Source: Streptococcus cristatus ATCC 51100
GTDB lineage: Bacteria; Bacillota; Bacilli; Lactobacillales; Streptococcaceae
Assembly (NCBI RefSeq): GCF_011612585.1
Contig: NZ_CP050133.1
Location: 1,488,001 to 1,552,000 of the forward strand
Reading direction: 5' to 3'
DNA length: 64,000 bases
Numbering within the stretch: the first letter of the stretch is position 1; each line of letters opens with the position of its first letter. Positions 33,361-42,334 of the stretch are shown here, piece by piece. Made by a program: the position numbers and the translations under genes. The notes below the pieces were generated by a model that was not told the DNA's origin, did not search any database, and saw only the letters and a program-made list of their open reading frames with translations.

Positions 33361-34800
33361 ATGAATAGACCTATGATTCGCTTTCTCCTCTCTAAACTCC
33401 TGCTCATCGAAGCGGCTCTCTTGTTGGTTCCAACAATCGTTGCCCTGATCTACCGTGAAGATCTTGAAGTCTTCCTTTCGATCGGCGCGACAATGATTAT
33501 TTTAGTGATTTTGGGTGGATTAGGTTCAGCCTTTAAGCCTAAGGATGCCCACATTTACACCAAGGAAGGGGTACTGATTGTTGCCCTTTGCTGGATTCTC
33601 TGGTCCTTCTTTGGCGCTCTGCCTTTTGTCTTTTCTGGCCAGATTCCTAATCTAATTGATGCTTTCTTTGAAGTTAGCTCTGGCTTTACCACTACTGGTG
33701 CTACGATTTTAAATGATGTATCTGTCCTTTCCCACTCCCTCCTCTTTTGGCGTAGTTTTACCCACTTGATTGGAGGAATGGGGGTGCTGGTCTTTGCCTT
33801 AGCTATCATGGACAATGCTAAAAATGGCCACTTAGAGGTCATGAAAGCAGAAGTTCCTGGACCAGTCTTTGGTAAGGTTGTGTCGAAATTAAGAAACACC
33901 GCCCAGATTCTTTATATTATCTATCTAGCGCTCTTTGCCCTTTTTACTTTTCTTTATTTCCTTGCTGGCATGCCACTCTTTGATAGTATCGTCATCGCAA
34001 TGGGAACGGCTGGTACAGGAGGCTTCACTGTCTTTAACGACGGAATCGCCCACTACAACAGTTCTCTAATCACCTACCTTGTCAGCTTTGGCGTTCTGAC
34101 CTTTGGGGTGAACTTCAATCTCTACTATTATCTCTTGATTCGAAGATTTAAAGCCTGTTTTCATGACGAGGAGTTGAAAGGCTATCTCTGGATTGTCCTC
34201 ACTGCCACTATTTTGATTAGCTTCAATGTTCTCCATGTTTACGGGGAATTTGCTAAAAGCTTAGAAATTTCATTTTTCCAAGTTTCCAACATCATTACTA
34301 CGACAGGATTCGGCTATGGAGATACCGTACAGTGGCCCCTCTTCTCACAAGTCATTCTGCTGCTGCTCATGTGTCTAGGAGGTTCTGCTGGCTCCACCGC
34401 TGGCGGTTTCAAAGTGATTCGTGCCATTATCATCGGTCGCATCGCTAAAAACCAAATCCTTTCCACACTTTCGCCAAACCGCGTTCTAACCATGCATATC
34501 AACGGTGCTGTTTTGGATAAAGATACCCAACACAAGGTTCTCAAATATTTAGCTGTTTATATTTTGATTATCGCAGCTTTGATTTTCATCATCAGTCTGG
34601 ACAATAACAATCTAATGACTGTTACCAGTGCTGTCATCAGCTGTTTCAATAATATCGGACCAATGATTGGAACCACCGAGACCTTCTCTATCTATAGCCC
34701 ATTTTCTAAATTCCTACTCTCTCTTGCCATGATTGCAGGACGTTTAGAAATCTATCCTATCCTGCTTCTATTCCTACCAAGAACCTGGTCTAATAGATAG
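33361..34800 (+). CDS. trkH: Potassium uptake channel TrkH
   Basis: 479-residue integral membrane protein of the TrkH/KtrB family, with four M1-P-M2 repeats. The selectivity-filter segments are recognisable: SGFTTTGAT (about 118), TAGTGGFTVF (about 217), TTTGFGYGD (about 317) and CFNNIGP (about 430). Works with TrkA; K+ uptake supports turgor and pH balance. ATG at 33361, overlapping the trkA ribosome binding context (GAGAGGTAGCCCC). Followed directly by IS200-type remnant DNA. Confidence 0.94.
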   Translation: MNRPMIRFLLSKLLLIEAALLLVPTIVALIYREDLEVFLSIGATMIILVILGGLGSAFKPKDAHIYTKEGVLIVALCWILWSFFGALPFVFSGQIPNLIDAFFEVSSGFTTTGATILNDVSVLSHSLLFWRSFTHLIGGMGVLVFALAIMDNAKNGHLEVMKAEVPGPVFGKVVSKLRNTAQILYIIYLALFALFTFLYFLAGMPLFDSIVIAMGTAGTGGFTVFNDGIAHYNSSLITYLVSFGVLTFGVNFNLYYYLLIRRFKACFHDEELKGYLWIVLTATILISFNVLHVYGEFAKSLEISFFQVSNIITTTGFGYGDTVQWPLFSQVILLLLMCLGGSAGSTAGGFKVIRAIIIGRIAKNQILSTLSPNRVLTMHINGAVLDKDTQHKVLKYLAVYILIIAALIFIISLDNNNLMTVTSAVISCFNNIGPMIGTTETFSIYSPFSKFLLSLAMIAGRLEIYPILLLFLPRTWSNR

Positions 34801-34828
34801 CAGGAAAATAGCTATTGTTACTTAACTA

Positions 34829-34856
34829 ATGCCCGTAAAAACGGGCTTTTATCTTG
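34829..34856. terminator. Hairpin end of an IS200 remnant, acting as trkH terminator
   Basis: GCCCGTAAAAACGGGC followed by TTTT. It has the form of an IS200-type subterminal hairpin and probably now ends trkAH transcription. Confidence 0.65.
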
Positions 34857-35238
34857 TTCTAAAACTACCATCTGAGAACGGATCCTCGTACGCTTTGACA
34901 CTTAACTTTTCAAGGACAATGTTATTTTTTCCCAATCCCGAATATATTTGACAGCTGCCTTTCCGTTTAGGCAAACGGTACTTACATATTTATCAAATAT
35001 CCCGTGAAATCAAAACTCGAAAGTTTTGGAGGGATCAAGACAAGTATATGAACATGATCTGGCACATCTGTCCCTCAATAATTTCCACACTTTTGTATTG
35101 ACATAGATGACGAAAATTCTCAATGAGATCTCGTCTTATTTTGTAGTGAATGATTTTTCTACGATACTTGGGGGTAAAGATGATAGGATATTTGCGCATC
35201 CATTTGGTATGTGATAAACTGTAACTGATTTTAGCCAA
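34829..35238 (-). pseudogene. IS200/IS605-type Y1 transposase remnant 1
   Basis: The minus strand opens with MAKISYSLSHTKWMRKYPII and FTPKYRRKIIHYKIRRDL, the clear TnpA start (ATG at 35238), and breaks after VEIIEGQ by frameshift. The C-terminal end is found downstream as YIRDWEKNNIVLEKLSVKAY followed by EDPFSDGSF near 34875-34950. The middle with the catalytic Tyr is missing or unreadable. Inactive. Confidence 0.8.
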
Positions 35239-35383
35239 TTCTTTTCCTCCTTTGTCTTACCTGAACAAGTAGATTCTACCAGGAAAAAGAAATGAAAGCT
35301 CAAAGCCTTGGCAGCCACTAGCTTAGCTGTGGTAGTTTTCTTGTTTTTCTCTACGAGAAAAACTGACTTGAAGACATAATGAA

Positions 35384-35416
35384 ATAAGACGGAAGGCCCT
35401 TCTTCCGTCTTATTTT
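35384..35416 (-). terminator. Terminator after the truncated PerM gene
   Basis: AAGACGGAAG and CTTCCGTCTT pair across a short loop; A-rich/T-rich flanks (AAAATAAGACGG on the minus strand). Confidence 0.7.
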
Positions 35417-35436
35417 CTGGTATCGAGACTCTAGAA

Positions 35437-35670
35437 TCAATCGATTCCAAGCTCTTCGTTCTTCTGCTGCTGGGCTTCCTTGTGATTGTCATAGCGATTG
35501 GCCAAGAACTTGGCGATTTCCTTGAGGATAGAATAGGTCGGGATTGCCACAATCATCCCCAGCACGCCATGGATATTGCTGGATAAGAGCAAGAGCACCA
35601 TGATGGTAATAGGATGGATCTTCATCACACCGTCAATAATACGGGGATAAAGGAAGATTATTGTTAGCAA
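35437..35670 (-). pseudogene. Truncated AI-2E/PerM family membrane protein (C-terminal part)
   Basis: 77 codons encode only the last membrane region of a UPF0118/PerM-type protein: PRIIDGVMKIHPITIMVLLL, then GVLGMIVAIPTYSILKEIAK and a charged tail. Full-length members are about 350-380 residues, so roughly four fifths is missing. No start codon with a ribosome binding site. The break near 35670 lies just before the divergent YlmA-type gene. Confidence 0.8.
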
Positions 35671-35738
35671 AAGGACCTACATCAGCTGACTTTTATAAAA
35701 CATCTGACTCCTCCTATCGGTTATTTTATCCTAAATTT

Positions 35739-35747
35739 TGTTATAAT
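35739..35747 (+). promoter_or_regulatory. Extended -10 promoter of the YlmA-type ATPase gene
   Basis: TGT-TATAAT (TATAAT at 35742-35747), leaving a leader of about 25 bases before the ATG at 35778. No good -35 box. Confidence 0.55.
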
Positions 35748-35777
35748 AAAGGAGTTTTAACGAAAGAGAGAGTAAAA

Positions 35778-36572
35778 ATGGAAAAAATTATCAAACTGGA
35801 AAATGTAAGCTTGACTAAGCAAGGCCGAACCATCTTAAAAGATCTCAACTGGCAGGTGAAAAAGGGGGAGCATTGGGCCATTCTCGGTCTCAACGGCTCA
35901 GGAAAGTCCACTCTCCTGCGCTTGCTCATGGCTGAACATTGGAAGACCGAAGGCAAGGTGACGGTTCTCGGTACGGAATTTGGTGCTGGAGACATTCCTC
36001 AGCTGCGAACTAAGATTGGAGTAGTTGGCTCCTTCATTGCTGAGCGCCTGCCCAGCCATCTCACTGCTGAAGAAATCGTCCTGACAGGAAAGTATAAAAG
36101 CAGTATTCTCTATGCTCCTTACGGACAAGAAGAACTGGACCAAGCTAGGGAAATGCTGGCTTCCATTGGCGGGCAAGATTTGATTGGCCGGAGCTACATC
36201 AGTCTGTCTCAAGGAGAAAAGCAGCTCTTGCTGATTGCGCGCAGTCTCATGGAAAAGCCAGAATTGCTTATCTTAGATGAAGCGACCAGCGGTCTGGATA
36301 TCTTTGCCCGCGAGAACCTGCTGGATCAGATTGGTAAGATTACGCAGATGGAGCAGGCCCCAACCATTCTCTATGTCACCCACCATGTAGAGGAAATCAC
36401 TGCTGCTATGGATCATGTCCTGCTCCTGAAAGAAGGAGAGATTATTGCCCAAGGTCCCAAAGAGGACATTTTTCACAAAGAGGTCATGGATCGCTTCTAT
36501 CCTCAGCCAGTCGAGCTGATCGATCTGGGAGAAGACCGTTATTTCATCAGGATGGAGAACAGGCCCTTATGA
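35778..36572 (+). CDS. ABC transporter ATP-binding protein (YlmA-like)
   Basis: 264-residue ABC ATPase. Walker A GLNGSGKST (about 36-44), signature LSQGEKQLLLIARSL, Walker B ELLILDEATSGLD and the switch His in THHVEEI. It resembles the stand-alone YlmA/MolC group. No membrane partner gene is intact next to it; the following frame is a hydrophobic fragment. ATG at 35778 after AGAGAGAGTAAAA; the frame from 35661 has no start signals. Flanked on both sides by IS200-type remnants. Confidence 0.87.
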   Translation: MEKIIKLENVSLTKQGRTILKDLNWQVKKGEHWAILGLNGSGKSTLLRLLMAEHWKTEGKVTVLGTEFGAGDIPQLRTKIGVVGSFIAERLPSHLTAEEIVLTGKYKSSILYAPYGQEELDQAREMLASIGGQDLIGRSYISLSQGEKQLLLIARSLMEKPELLILDEATSGLDIFARENLLDQIGKITQMEQAPTILYVTHHVEEITAAMDHVLLLKEGEIIAQGPKEDIFHKEVMDRFYPQPVELIDLGEDRYFIRMENRPL

Positions 36573-36622
36573 AGTAATTTTCTAACGTCATCTTCAAACT
36601 GGGCTAGGTTCTGATTCTGACC

Positions 36623-36838
36623 ATGACTGCGATTGTCTTGCTTTTCCTGTCTGGGCAGATTCTGCTGTCCCATACTTATATCCCTTTAAGGATTGCTGAG
36701 GAGTCCCAATTCGTCAGTAATCCTTGGTATTTCTACCCTATCCTCCTGTTCTCTCTCCTCAGCCTCTTTTTAATCCAGCCCCTGTTGGAAAAGTTCAGAC
36801 CAAGCATCTTTTTTGGATTTTGTCCCTCACCTGACTAA
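36623..36838 (+). pseudogene. Hydrophobic fragment, probable membrane-protein remnant
   Basis: 71 codons with two hydrophobic stretches (IVLLFLSGQILLSHTYI and FYPILLFSLLSLFLIQPLL). No convincing ribosome binding site and an abrupt end where the second IS200-type remnant begins. It could be a leftover of a permease or CPBP-type protein; I do not recognise it. Confidence 0.35.
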
Positions 36839-36990
36839 TACTATGACAACGGGATTTTACCTTGTGCTAAAACTACCATCTGAGAACACTTTAACTCTTA
36901 ACTTATCAAAGACAAGGTCATTTTTTCCCAATCGCATATATATTAGAAACTATCTTTTCATTTAGACCAACGATACTCACATAGTCTCCT
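36834..36990 (-). pseudogene. IS200/IS605-type remnant 2
   Basis: About 150 bases align by eye with 34825-34990: the shared block CTAAAACTACCATCTGAGAA and TTTTTTCCCAATC are clear, with small deletions. The hairpin end is degenerate (ACAACGGGATTTTACC). Same orientation as remnant 1. Nothing else is seen up to 37020. Confidence 0.7.
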
Positions 36991-37019
36991 CTCGCCCAAA
37001 ACTCTCAATTATCATAATA

Positions 37020-37058
37020 TAACCCCTCTTGTTCTTCAATCTGAACAGGAGGGGTTGT
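37020..37058 (+). terminator. Hairpin terminator, two-way
   Basis: AACCCCTC-TTGTTC...GAACA-GGAGGGGTT followed by GTTTTG; on the minus strand it follows the ABC permease gene. Confidence 0.7.
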
Positions 37059-37104
37059 TTTGAATAGCTTAGTTTTGTGTTATTAGCATTTTCATCACTT
37101 CATT

Positions 37105-37881
37105 TTAATCGTAATCAGCGTACCTCCACCAAGCTATTGTTGCGATAAGACCTAGAATACTGACCCCAAATAAACTGACAATGCTCCCAAAATTCAATAG
37201 TGCTTTTCCTGCAATACCACTTGCGAGTGCAGGAATCGCCCATGGAATGTATTTCCCAAAGTTAAGAGCAGAACCAAGCTGAGAAAAAATAATAGTAAAA
37301 ATAATAAATGCCAATGGTGACAAATATCCCCGGCCTAAACAAGCAAAAAAAGCCACTGGAGTAGATAGTACAATCGTAAGAGTAGTGCACAAAACAAAAG
37401 TAAGTATACCTTTGAAAATCACCGCTAAGCTCCCACCCTCAAGTCCAATCAGATTGCCAGCTAATAATCCCAATAAAAGTGCAAAAATTGATAGAATATA
37501 GCTCCATAGAGCGACAACGATAAACTTGGATAATACGATTGTATCCCTTCTTATCGGGAGTGCTAATAGGTCTATCATCGTTTTATCAGAATATTCTCTA
37601 CCAAAAATCCAAGATGCTGTAAATCCAAAAATGAGCAATCCCCCAACAGAAATGACTTGTGATACGGTCATTAAGTACGACGACCAGTCTGTTATCCTCA
37701 TCATTTCCATTTTTGCAGAAATCAAACCAAGATTTTTGAAATTCTCTGGATATTTCATCATAGTTGCAAACAACCCAACAATAAAAGGAACTAAACAGAT
37801 AGAACAAGCAGTTACGATGGAAAGTTTTGATTTTATTAACTTTCTCCATTCAATTAAAATACAGGAACTAAGCTTTTTCAT
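37105..37881 (-). CDS. ABC-2 type transporter permease
   Basis: 258-residue membrane protein with about six segments. Starts MKKLSSCILIEWRKLIKSKL and has the ABC-2 loop WIFGREYSDKTMIDLLALPI. The ATG at 37881 has a very good GGAGGTG 6-7 bases upstream; it overlaps the ATPase gene by 14 bases, so coupled translation is likely. Third gene of a TetR-ATPase-permease operon of drug- or peptide-export type. AT-rich. Substrate unknown. Confidence 0.87.
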   Translation of the reverse strand: MKKLSSCILIEWRKLIKSKLSIVTACSICLVPFIVGLFATMMKYPENFKNLGLISAKMEMMRITDWSSYLMTVSQVISVGGLLIFGFTASWIFGREYSDKTMIDLLALPIRRDTIVLSKFIVVALWSYILSIFALLLGLLAGNLIGLEGGSLAVIFKGILTFVLCTTLTIVLSTPVAFFACLGRGYLSPLAFIIFTIIFSQLGSALNFGKYIPWAIPALASGIAGKALLNFGSIVSLFGVSILGLIATIAWWRYADYD

Positions 37882-38821
37882 TCGAAACACCTCCATTATA
37901 GTCATTCAGTATTCTTAAGAAATAATGCTCTAAATCTTCTTTTTCAACAATCAGTGTTTTAGGTGGATAACCTGCATGGACTAGCAATGTAGCAACATCT
38001 TCCGGGCATTCCACAGATTTTGTATCAATTAGTTCTAAAAAATTGATATTATTTTCTGTGTCTGATCGAATGTTTACCTGATAGCCATGGTTAGATAATA
38101 CTTCTTTCATGGCCTTATTATTAGATCCAGTTACTAGTAACCTCTTTTCTAAGTACTGTTCTAATTCATTGCTTTCAACTTCTCTTATAAGTCTGCCCTC
38201 ATGTATAATGACTATTCTAGTAGCAATTTTAGATATTTCTTCCAGATTATGACTTGAAATAAGAACAGTTGTACCCAGATTATTCGCCAATTCCTTTAAT
38301 AGTTCTCTCACTTCAATAACTCCAAAAGGGTCTAATCCATTTGTTGGCTCATCAAGAATTAGAATTTTAGGTTTATGAATAATCGCTTTTGCAATTCCTA
38401 AACGCGCAACATTTCCTAAAGAAAGATGCTTCTCCTGTTTATGTTCATATTGCTTTAGTTTTAATTTTTCAATTACCCAGTCAATATTATCTTTATTAAC
38501 CCCTCTTAATTTACTAACGATTTCTAAATTTTCTCTCACAGTTAAGTCTGGATAAGAATAAGGCGTCTCAATAATATAACCTATTTCGTTTCGAAGTTCT
38601 AAATTATTCAGATCTAACTTTTTTTCTTGAATATAACATTCTCCTGATGTAGATTTTATCAATCCTAGCATCATTCTCATCGTCGTTGTTTTCCCTGCAC
38701 CATTTAGTCCTAAAAAACCTACTATTTCACCAGGTTTTATCGATAGATTCAAGTTGTTGACAACATTTTTTGTTCCATATCTTTTAGAAAGGTTTACGGT
38801 TCTAATTGCTTCTTGCACCAT
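37868..38821 (-). CDS. ABC transporter ATP-binding protein (export type)
   Basis: 317-residue ABC ATPase. Walker A GLNGAGKTT (about 37-45), signature LSLGNVARLGIAK (a variant LSLGN in place of LSGGQ), Walker B ILILDEPTNGLDPFG and the switch SSHNLEEI. A C-terminal extension of about 100 residues resembles the BcrA/CcmA-type exporters. Overlaps the tetR stop by one base (TAATG) and the permease by 14 bases. Confidence 0.9.
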   Translation of the reverse strand: MVQEAIRTVNLSKRYGTKNVVNNLNLSIKPGEIVGFLGLNGAGKTTTMRMMLGLIKSTSGECYIQEKKLDLNNLELRNEIGYIIETPYSYPDLTVRENLEIVSKLRGVNKDNIDWVIEKLKLKQYEHKQEKHLSLGNVARLGIAKAIIHKPKILILDEPTNGLDPFGVIEVRELLKELANNLGTTVLISSHNLEEISKIATRIVIIHEGRLIREVESNELEQYLEKRLLVTGSNNKAMKEVLSNHGYQVNIRSDTENNINFLELIDTKSVECPEDVATLLVHAGYPPKTLIVEKEDLEHYFLRILNDYNGGVSNEKA

Positions 38822-39417
38822 TACCTATCCTCCTTAGTAATTTGTTCCACAACTCCTTGTATGACTAACTTCAATGTAGTATCAAATTGTTTTTCACCTA
38901 TTTCCTCAATGTGTAATATAGTCATAGCAATCGTTCTAAATAAAGCAGAGACGATTTCTACCGATATATTTTCTCTAATGTTGATTCGGGATACAATTTT
39001 TTTAACCATCCTATCATCTATCAGATGATGATTTGTTACCACCTCTTTTGGCAATCTTCTTATGAGTAATTCCATTTCATGATTTTTAAATATGGTATAC
39101 ATAAATGAATAGCGAAAATCTTGATAAAAATCATAAAGTAACTGTACCAGACGATTTGTATCTATCGTTGTTTCCATACCTAATTGTTCTGTCAGGCGAT
39201 TCATAACATCTATTTGATATTCTTCTAAGACTGTAAAAAATAATATTTCCTTTGAAGAATAAAAATTATAAAAAGAGCCTTTGGAAATATCAGCCAAGGC
39301 CGCCATTTGGTCAACTGTTGTTTTCTTAACCCCATATCTTTGAAGGCATTCCTTTGCAACTTTATGTAATTTCTTTCTAATTACTTCTTTTTCTTCAGTA
39401 GTAAAAGCAGTAGCCAT
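38821..39417 (-). CDS. TetR family repressor of the ABC operon
   Basis: 198-residue regulator. N-terminal helix-turn-helix (about 25-70): GVKKTTVDQMAALADISKGS then FYNFYSSKEILFFTVLEEY, the usual TetR signature; the C-terminal ligand domain is unassigned. First gene of the operon; a palindrome lies 12-31 bases upstream of its ATG, fitting autorepression. ATG at 39417 after GGAGGAAGTT. Confidence 0.9.
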   Translation of the reverse strand: MATAFTTEEKEVIRKKLHKVAKECLQRYGVKKTTVDQMAALADISKGSFYNFYSSKEILFFTVLEEYQIDVMNRLTEQLGMETTIDTNRLVQLLYDFYQDFRYSFMYTIFKNHEMELLIRRLPKEVVTNHHLIDDRMVKKIVSRINIRENISVEIVSALFRTIAMTILHIEEIGEKQFDTTLKLVIQGVVEQITKEDR

Positions 39418-39428
39418 AACTTCCTCCT

Positions 39429-39465
39429 AAAAACGCTATGACGTTTTTTGATTTTTTAGTCATAG
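39429..39465. promoter_or_regulatory. TetR operator candidate
   Basis: AAAAACG-CTATGA-CGTTTTT (39429-39448), a perfect 7-base inverted repeat, partly nested with CTATGAC (39436-39442) and GTCATAG (39459-39465). Confidence 0.55.
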
Positions 39466-39585
39466 ATTATCATATAAACTGAAAAATGTCAAAAGCCTTA
39501 TATCTTCTATGTAAGAAAATATAAGATTTTAAATTTACATACACCTTAATTCTCTTCTTTTAGAGCTATTTATTTGATTTTCACG

Positions 39586-39655
39586 ATTTTAAAAATAAGG
39601 ATACAGTACTGAAAGCTCCTATTATCTGGCTTTTCTCTCTGTATCCTTATTGTAT
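39586..39655 (-). terminator. Long hairpin terminator beyond rny
   Basis: AATAAGGATACAG (39594-39606) and CTGTATCCTTATT (39639-39651) are perfectly complementary; minus-strand readout is followed by TTTTAAAATC. Confidence 0.6.
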
Positions 39656-39671
39656 CTCAAGTTCCTTCTCT

Positions 39672-39812
39672 CAATTTCTCAATCATGATCAAGAAAGGCG
39701 GGTTGTTAATCTGATTGATGGTCTTGTAGAGAGCAACAGTGAAGTCCTGCTGAGGCAGGTAACCAAGATTAGCTGAGCATTGTTCAAACAGCTTCTGCCA
39801 AGCACTGGCAGT
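39672..39812 (-). pseudogene. Decayed partial duplicate of mnmM
   Basis: About 90 bases match the 3' end of mnmM (27597-27690; shared AAAGGCGGGTTGTTAATCTG and ATTGATGGTCTTGTA) and a second block (CCAAGATTAGCTGAGCATTG) matches 27925-27975. The roughly 240 bases between are deleted. Frame is lost. It sits just downstream of rny in the same orientation. Confidence 0.85.
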
Positions 39813-39833
39813 TTACTACTTCATTTAAAACAA

Positions 39834-39868
39834 ACAAAAAGGTCGAGATATTGTCTCAACCTTTTTAT
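39834..39868. terminator. Terminator of rny
   Basis: AAAAAGGTTGAGAC-AATA-(T)CTCGACCTTTTTG on the minus strand; symmetric. It overlaps the rny stop codon. Confidence 0.75.
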
Positions 39869-41478
39869 TTAGCATAATCAACTGCTCGCATTTCGCGAAT
39901 GACTGTGACCTTAATATTTCCTGGATATTCCAAGGTGTTTTCAATCTTTTCACGCACATCATGTGCCAAGATTGTAATCTTGTCATCCTTGATTTTCTCT
40001 GGACTAACCATAATTCGGATTTCACGACCTGCCTGAAGGGCAAAGCTTGTCTTAACCCCTTCAAAGCTATTTGCAATTTCTTCCAAATCTTGCAATCGCT
40101 TGATATAGCTTTCCAGCGACTCACTACGAGCTCCCGGACGAGCTGCGCTCAAGGCATCCGCTGCTGCAACGATGACTGCAATGACGCTCTCAGGTTCCAC
40201 ATCTCCGTGGTGGCTAGCAATGGTATTGATAACAACTGGATGTTCCTTATACTTGCGAGCCAACTCTGTTCCGATTTCCACGTGGCTGCCTTCTACTTCT
40301 CGGTCGATAGCCTTACCAATATCATGGAGGAAACCAGCACGGCGAGCCAAGTTCGCATTTTCACCCAATTCTCCAGCGATAACTCCAGCCAATTTGGCAA
40401 CCTCAATCGAGTGACGGAGAACATTTTGCCCGTAAGAAGTACGGAACTGCAAGCGACCCATAATCTTCATCAAATCAGGATGCAAGTTTGGTGCTCCAAT
40501 TTCATAAGCTGCGGCTTCACCATACTCTCGAATACGATTGTCAATCTCTAAGCGATTCTTTTCGACCAATTCCTCAATACGAGCCGGATGGATCCGACCA
40601 TCCTTAAGAAGAGCTTCCATAGTCATCCGAGCAATCTCACGGCGAACTGGATCGAAACCTGAAAGAGTAACCACTTCAGGCGTATCATCAATGATAACAT
40701 CAATCCCTGTCAAGCTTTCAAAGGTTCGAATATTGCGACCTTCACGTCCGATAATCCGTCCCTTCATGCTGTCATCAGGAAGATGAACCGTTGAATTGGT
40801 CTGTTCAGCCACATAGTCACCAGCAATCCGCTGCATAGCTTGAACCAAGATATCCTTGGCCACCTTGTCCGAACGCTCTTTGATATCCTGCTCTGCTTCC
40901 CGAATACGAGTTGCAATTTCCTTGGACAGCTTGTCCTCGGTCTTGGTCAAGATAATCTCACGCGCTTCCGTCTGAGTCAGGGATGCTACCCGCTCAAGCT
41001 CAGCTTCTTTTTGCTGCTCTAGCTCAGCTACTTGTGCTTCACGCGCATCAATGTGTTTAGCTTTATCAGTAAGACTTTGTTCTTTGTGCTCCAAAGTCTT
41101 TTCCTTGTTGGTTAAATTATCATCTTTGCGGTCAAGACTACTTGCGCGCTCTGTCAAGCGGCTTTCAATTTGTTTTAACTCTTGACGCTCAGACTTAAAT
41201 TCTGCATCAACCTCTTCACGATATTTTCTGGCTTCTTCTTTTGCCTCCAAAAGTGCTTCTTTTTTAAGCGAACTGGTTTCGCGCATCGCTTCTTTGACAA
41301 TCAAATCCGCTTCGCGTTCTGCCTGACCGCGTAAATTGGTTGCTTCTTGTTCAGCATTTAAAAGAGTAAGTTCCGCAGCTTCTTTAGATGCTTTCATCTT
41401 AACCGCGATTCCTACATACCCAATCACTAAACCAATGATGGCAGCAAAAACAAAAGCAGCTATCGTATATAAGCCCAT
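39865..41478 (-). CDS. rny: Ribonuclease Y
   Basis: 537-residue membrane-anchored endoribonuclease that starts mRNA decay. An N-terminal transmembrane segment (about 3-25), a long Glu/Lys-rich coiled coil (about 30-220), a KH domain ([18 protein letters not shown], about 230-260) and an HD domain ([20 protein letters not shown]). Length is typical. ATG at 41478 after TTTGGAGTAAAAAC. A decayed mnmM copy lies downstream of its terminator. Confidence 0.96.
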   Translation of the reverse strand: MGLYTIAAFVFAAIIGLVIGYVGIAVKMKASKEAAELTLLNAEQEATNLRGQAEREADLIVKEAMRETSSLKKEALLEAKEEARKYREEVDAEFKSERQELKQIESRLTERASSLDRKDDNLTNKEKTLEHKEQSLTDKAKHIDAREAQVAELEQQKEAELERVASLTQTEAREIILTKTEDKLSKEIATRIREAEQDIKERSDKVAKDILVQAMQRIAGDYVAEQTNSTVHLPDDSMKGRIIGREGRNIRTFESLTGIDVIIDDTPEVVTLSGFDPVRREIARMTMEALLKDGRIHPARIEELVEKNRLEIDNRIREYGEAAAYEIGAPNLHPDLMKIMGRLQFRTSYGQNVLRHSIEVAKLAGVIAGELGENANLARRAGFLHDIGKAIDREVEGSHVEIGTELARKYKEHPVVINTIASHHGDVEPESVIAVIVAAADALSAARPGARSESLESYIKRLQDLEEIANSFEGVKTSFALQAGREIRIMVSPEKIKDDKITILAHDVREKIENTLEYPGNIKVTVIREMRAVDYAK

Positions 41479-41708
41479 GTTTTTACTCCAAATCTATTTA
41501 ATTATTGAATTCAAAATTCCTTTTTATTCTATCATAAATAGTAGAAATTCACAAATCAATTTTTTGAAAAAGAAGGCCGTTTTTTGCCTATTATTGGGCG
41601 AAAAGGCGCTAAATCAAAGAATTTAATATATAAAATTTTTTTATTTCCTAACTCTTATTTTTTTATGCTATAATCAAAAGGAAGTGTTTGAAATGTCGCT
41701 TTTGAAAC

Positions 41709-41735
41709 CTGATCTCATTTTCAGGTTCCAATTTT
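41709..41735 (+). promoter_or_regulatory. Hairpin in the luxS leader
   Basis: AACCTGA and TCAGGTT pair across about 9 bases in the 5' leader after the TATAAT at about 41672-41677. No T-run follows. Function unknown. Confidence 0.35.
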
Positions 41736-41755
41736 AAAATTTTAAAGGAGAAATC

Positions 41756-42238
41756 ATGTCTAAAGAAGTTATCGTTGAAAGTTTTGAGCTTGACCATACA
41801 ATCGTAAAAGCACCCTATGTTCGCCTCATTGGCGAGGAAACTGGTCCCAAGGGAGATATTATCTCTAACTTTGATATTCGTTTGGTGCAGCCAAATGAAG
41901 ACTCTATTCCGACGGCTGGCCTGCATACCATCGAGCATTTGCTGGCTATGCTTATTCGCAAGCGAATTGACGGTATGATTGACTGCTCACCTTTTGGTTG
42001 CCGCACAGGCTTCCATATGATTATGTGGGGACAGCACTCAGCAACCGAAATTGCTCAAGTCATCAAATCTTGCTTAGAAGAAATCGCTGAAACGACTACT
42101 TGGGAAGATGTCCCTGGTACTACTATCGAATCCTGTGGCAATTACAAGGATCACAGCCTTTTTTCTGCCAAAGAATGGGCGAAACTCATTCTCAGCCAAG
42201 GAATCTCTGACAATGCTTTCGAGCGCCATGTCCTCTAA
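41756..42238 (+). CDS. luxS: S-ribosylhomocysteine lyase LuxS
   Basis: 160-residue metalloenzyme that splits S-ribosylhomocysteine into homocysteine and DPD, the precursor of AI-2. Metal ligands His57 and His61 (HTIEH) and Cys127 (IESCGNY); catalytic Cys82 in FGCRTGFHM. Complete. ATG at 41756 after AAAGGAGAAATC. It serves the activated-methyl cycle as well as signalling. Convergent with ritR across a terminator. Confidence 0.97.
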   Translation: MSKEVIVESFELDHTIVKAPYVRLIGEETGPKGDIISNFDIRLVQPNEDSIPTAGLHTIEHLLAMLIRKRIDGMIDCSPFGCRTGFHMIMWGQHSATEIAQVIKSCLEEIAETTTWEDVPGTTIESCGNYKDHSLFSAKEWAKLILSQGISDNAFERHVL

Positions 42239-42293
42239 GCAGAGGGATTTTAATCTTCTAGAATTTTATTATTTGCGCTAAAAATGAAAAAAA

Positions 42294-42332
42294 TCAACCC
42301 GCCCTTCTGGAAACAGAGGGCGGGTTTGTTCT
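42294..42332. terminator. Bidirectional terminator between luxS and ritR
   Basis: AACCCGCCC and GGGCGGGTT around a loop of about 13 bases, with AAAAAAT on the left and TTTGTT on the right. Confidence 0.85.
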
Positions 42333-42334
42333 TA

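Noticed and set aside
35136-35552. 138-codon minus frame between the IS200 remnant and the PerM fragment
   Set aside because: It is out of frame with both the TnpA start and the PerM tail, which explain the region better.
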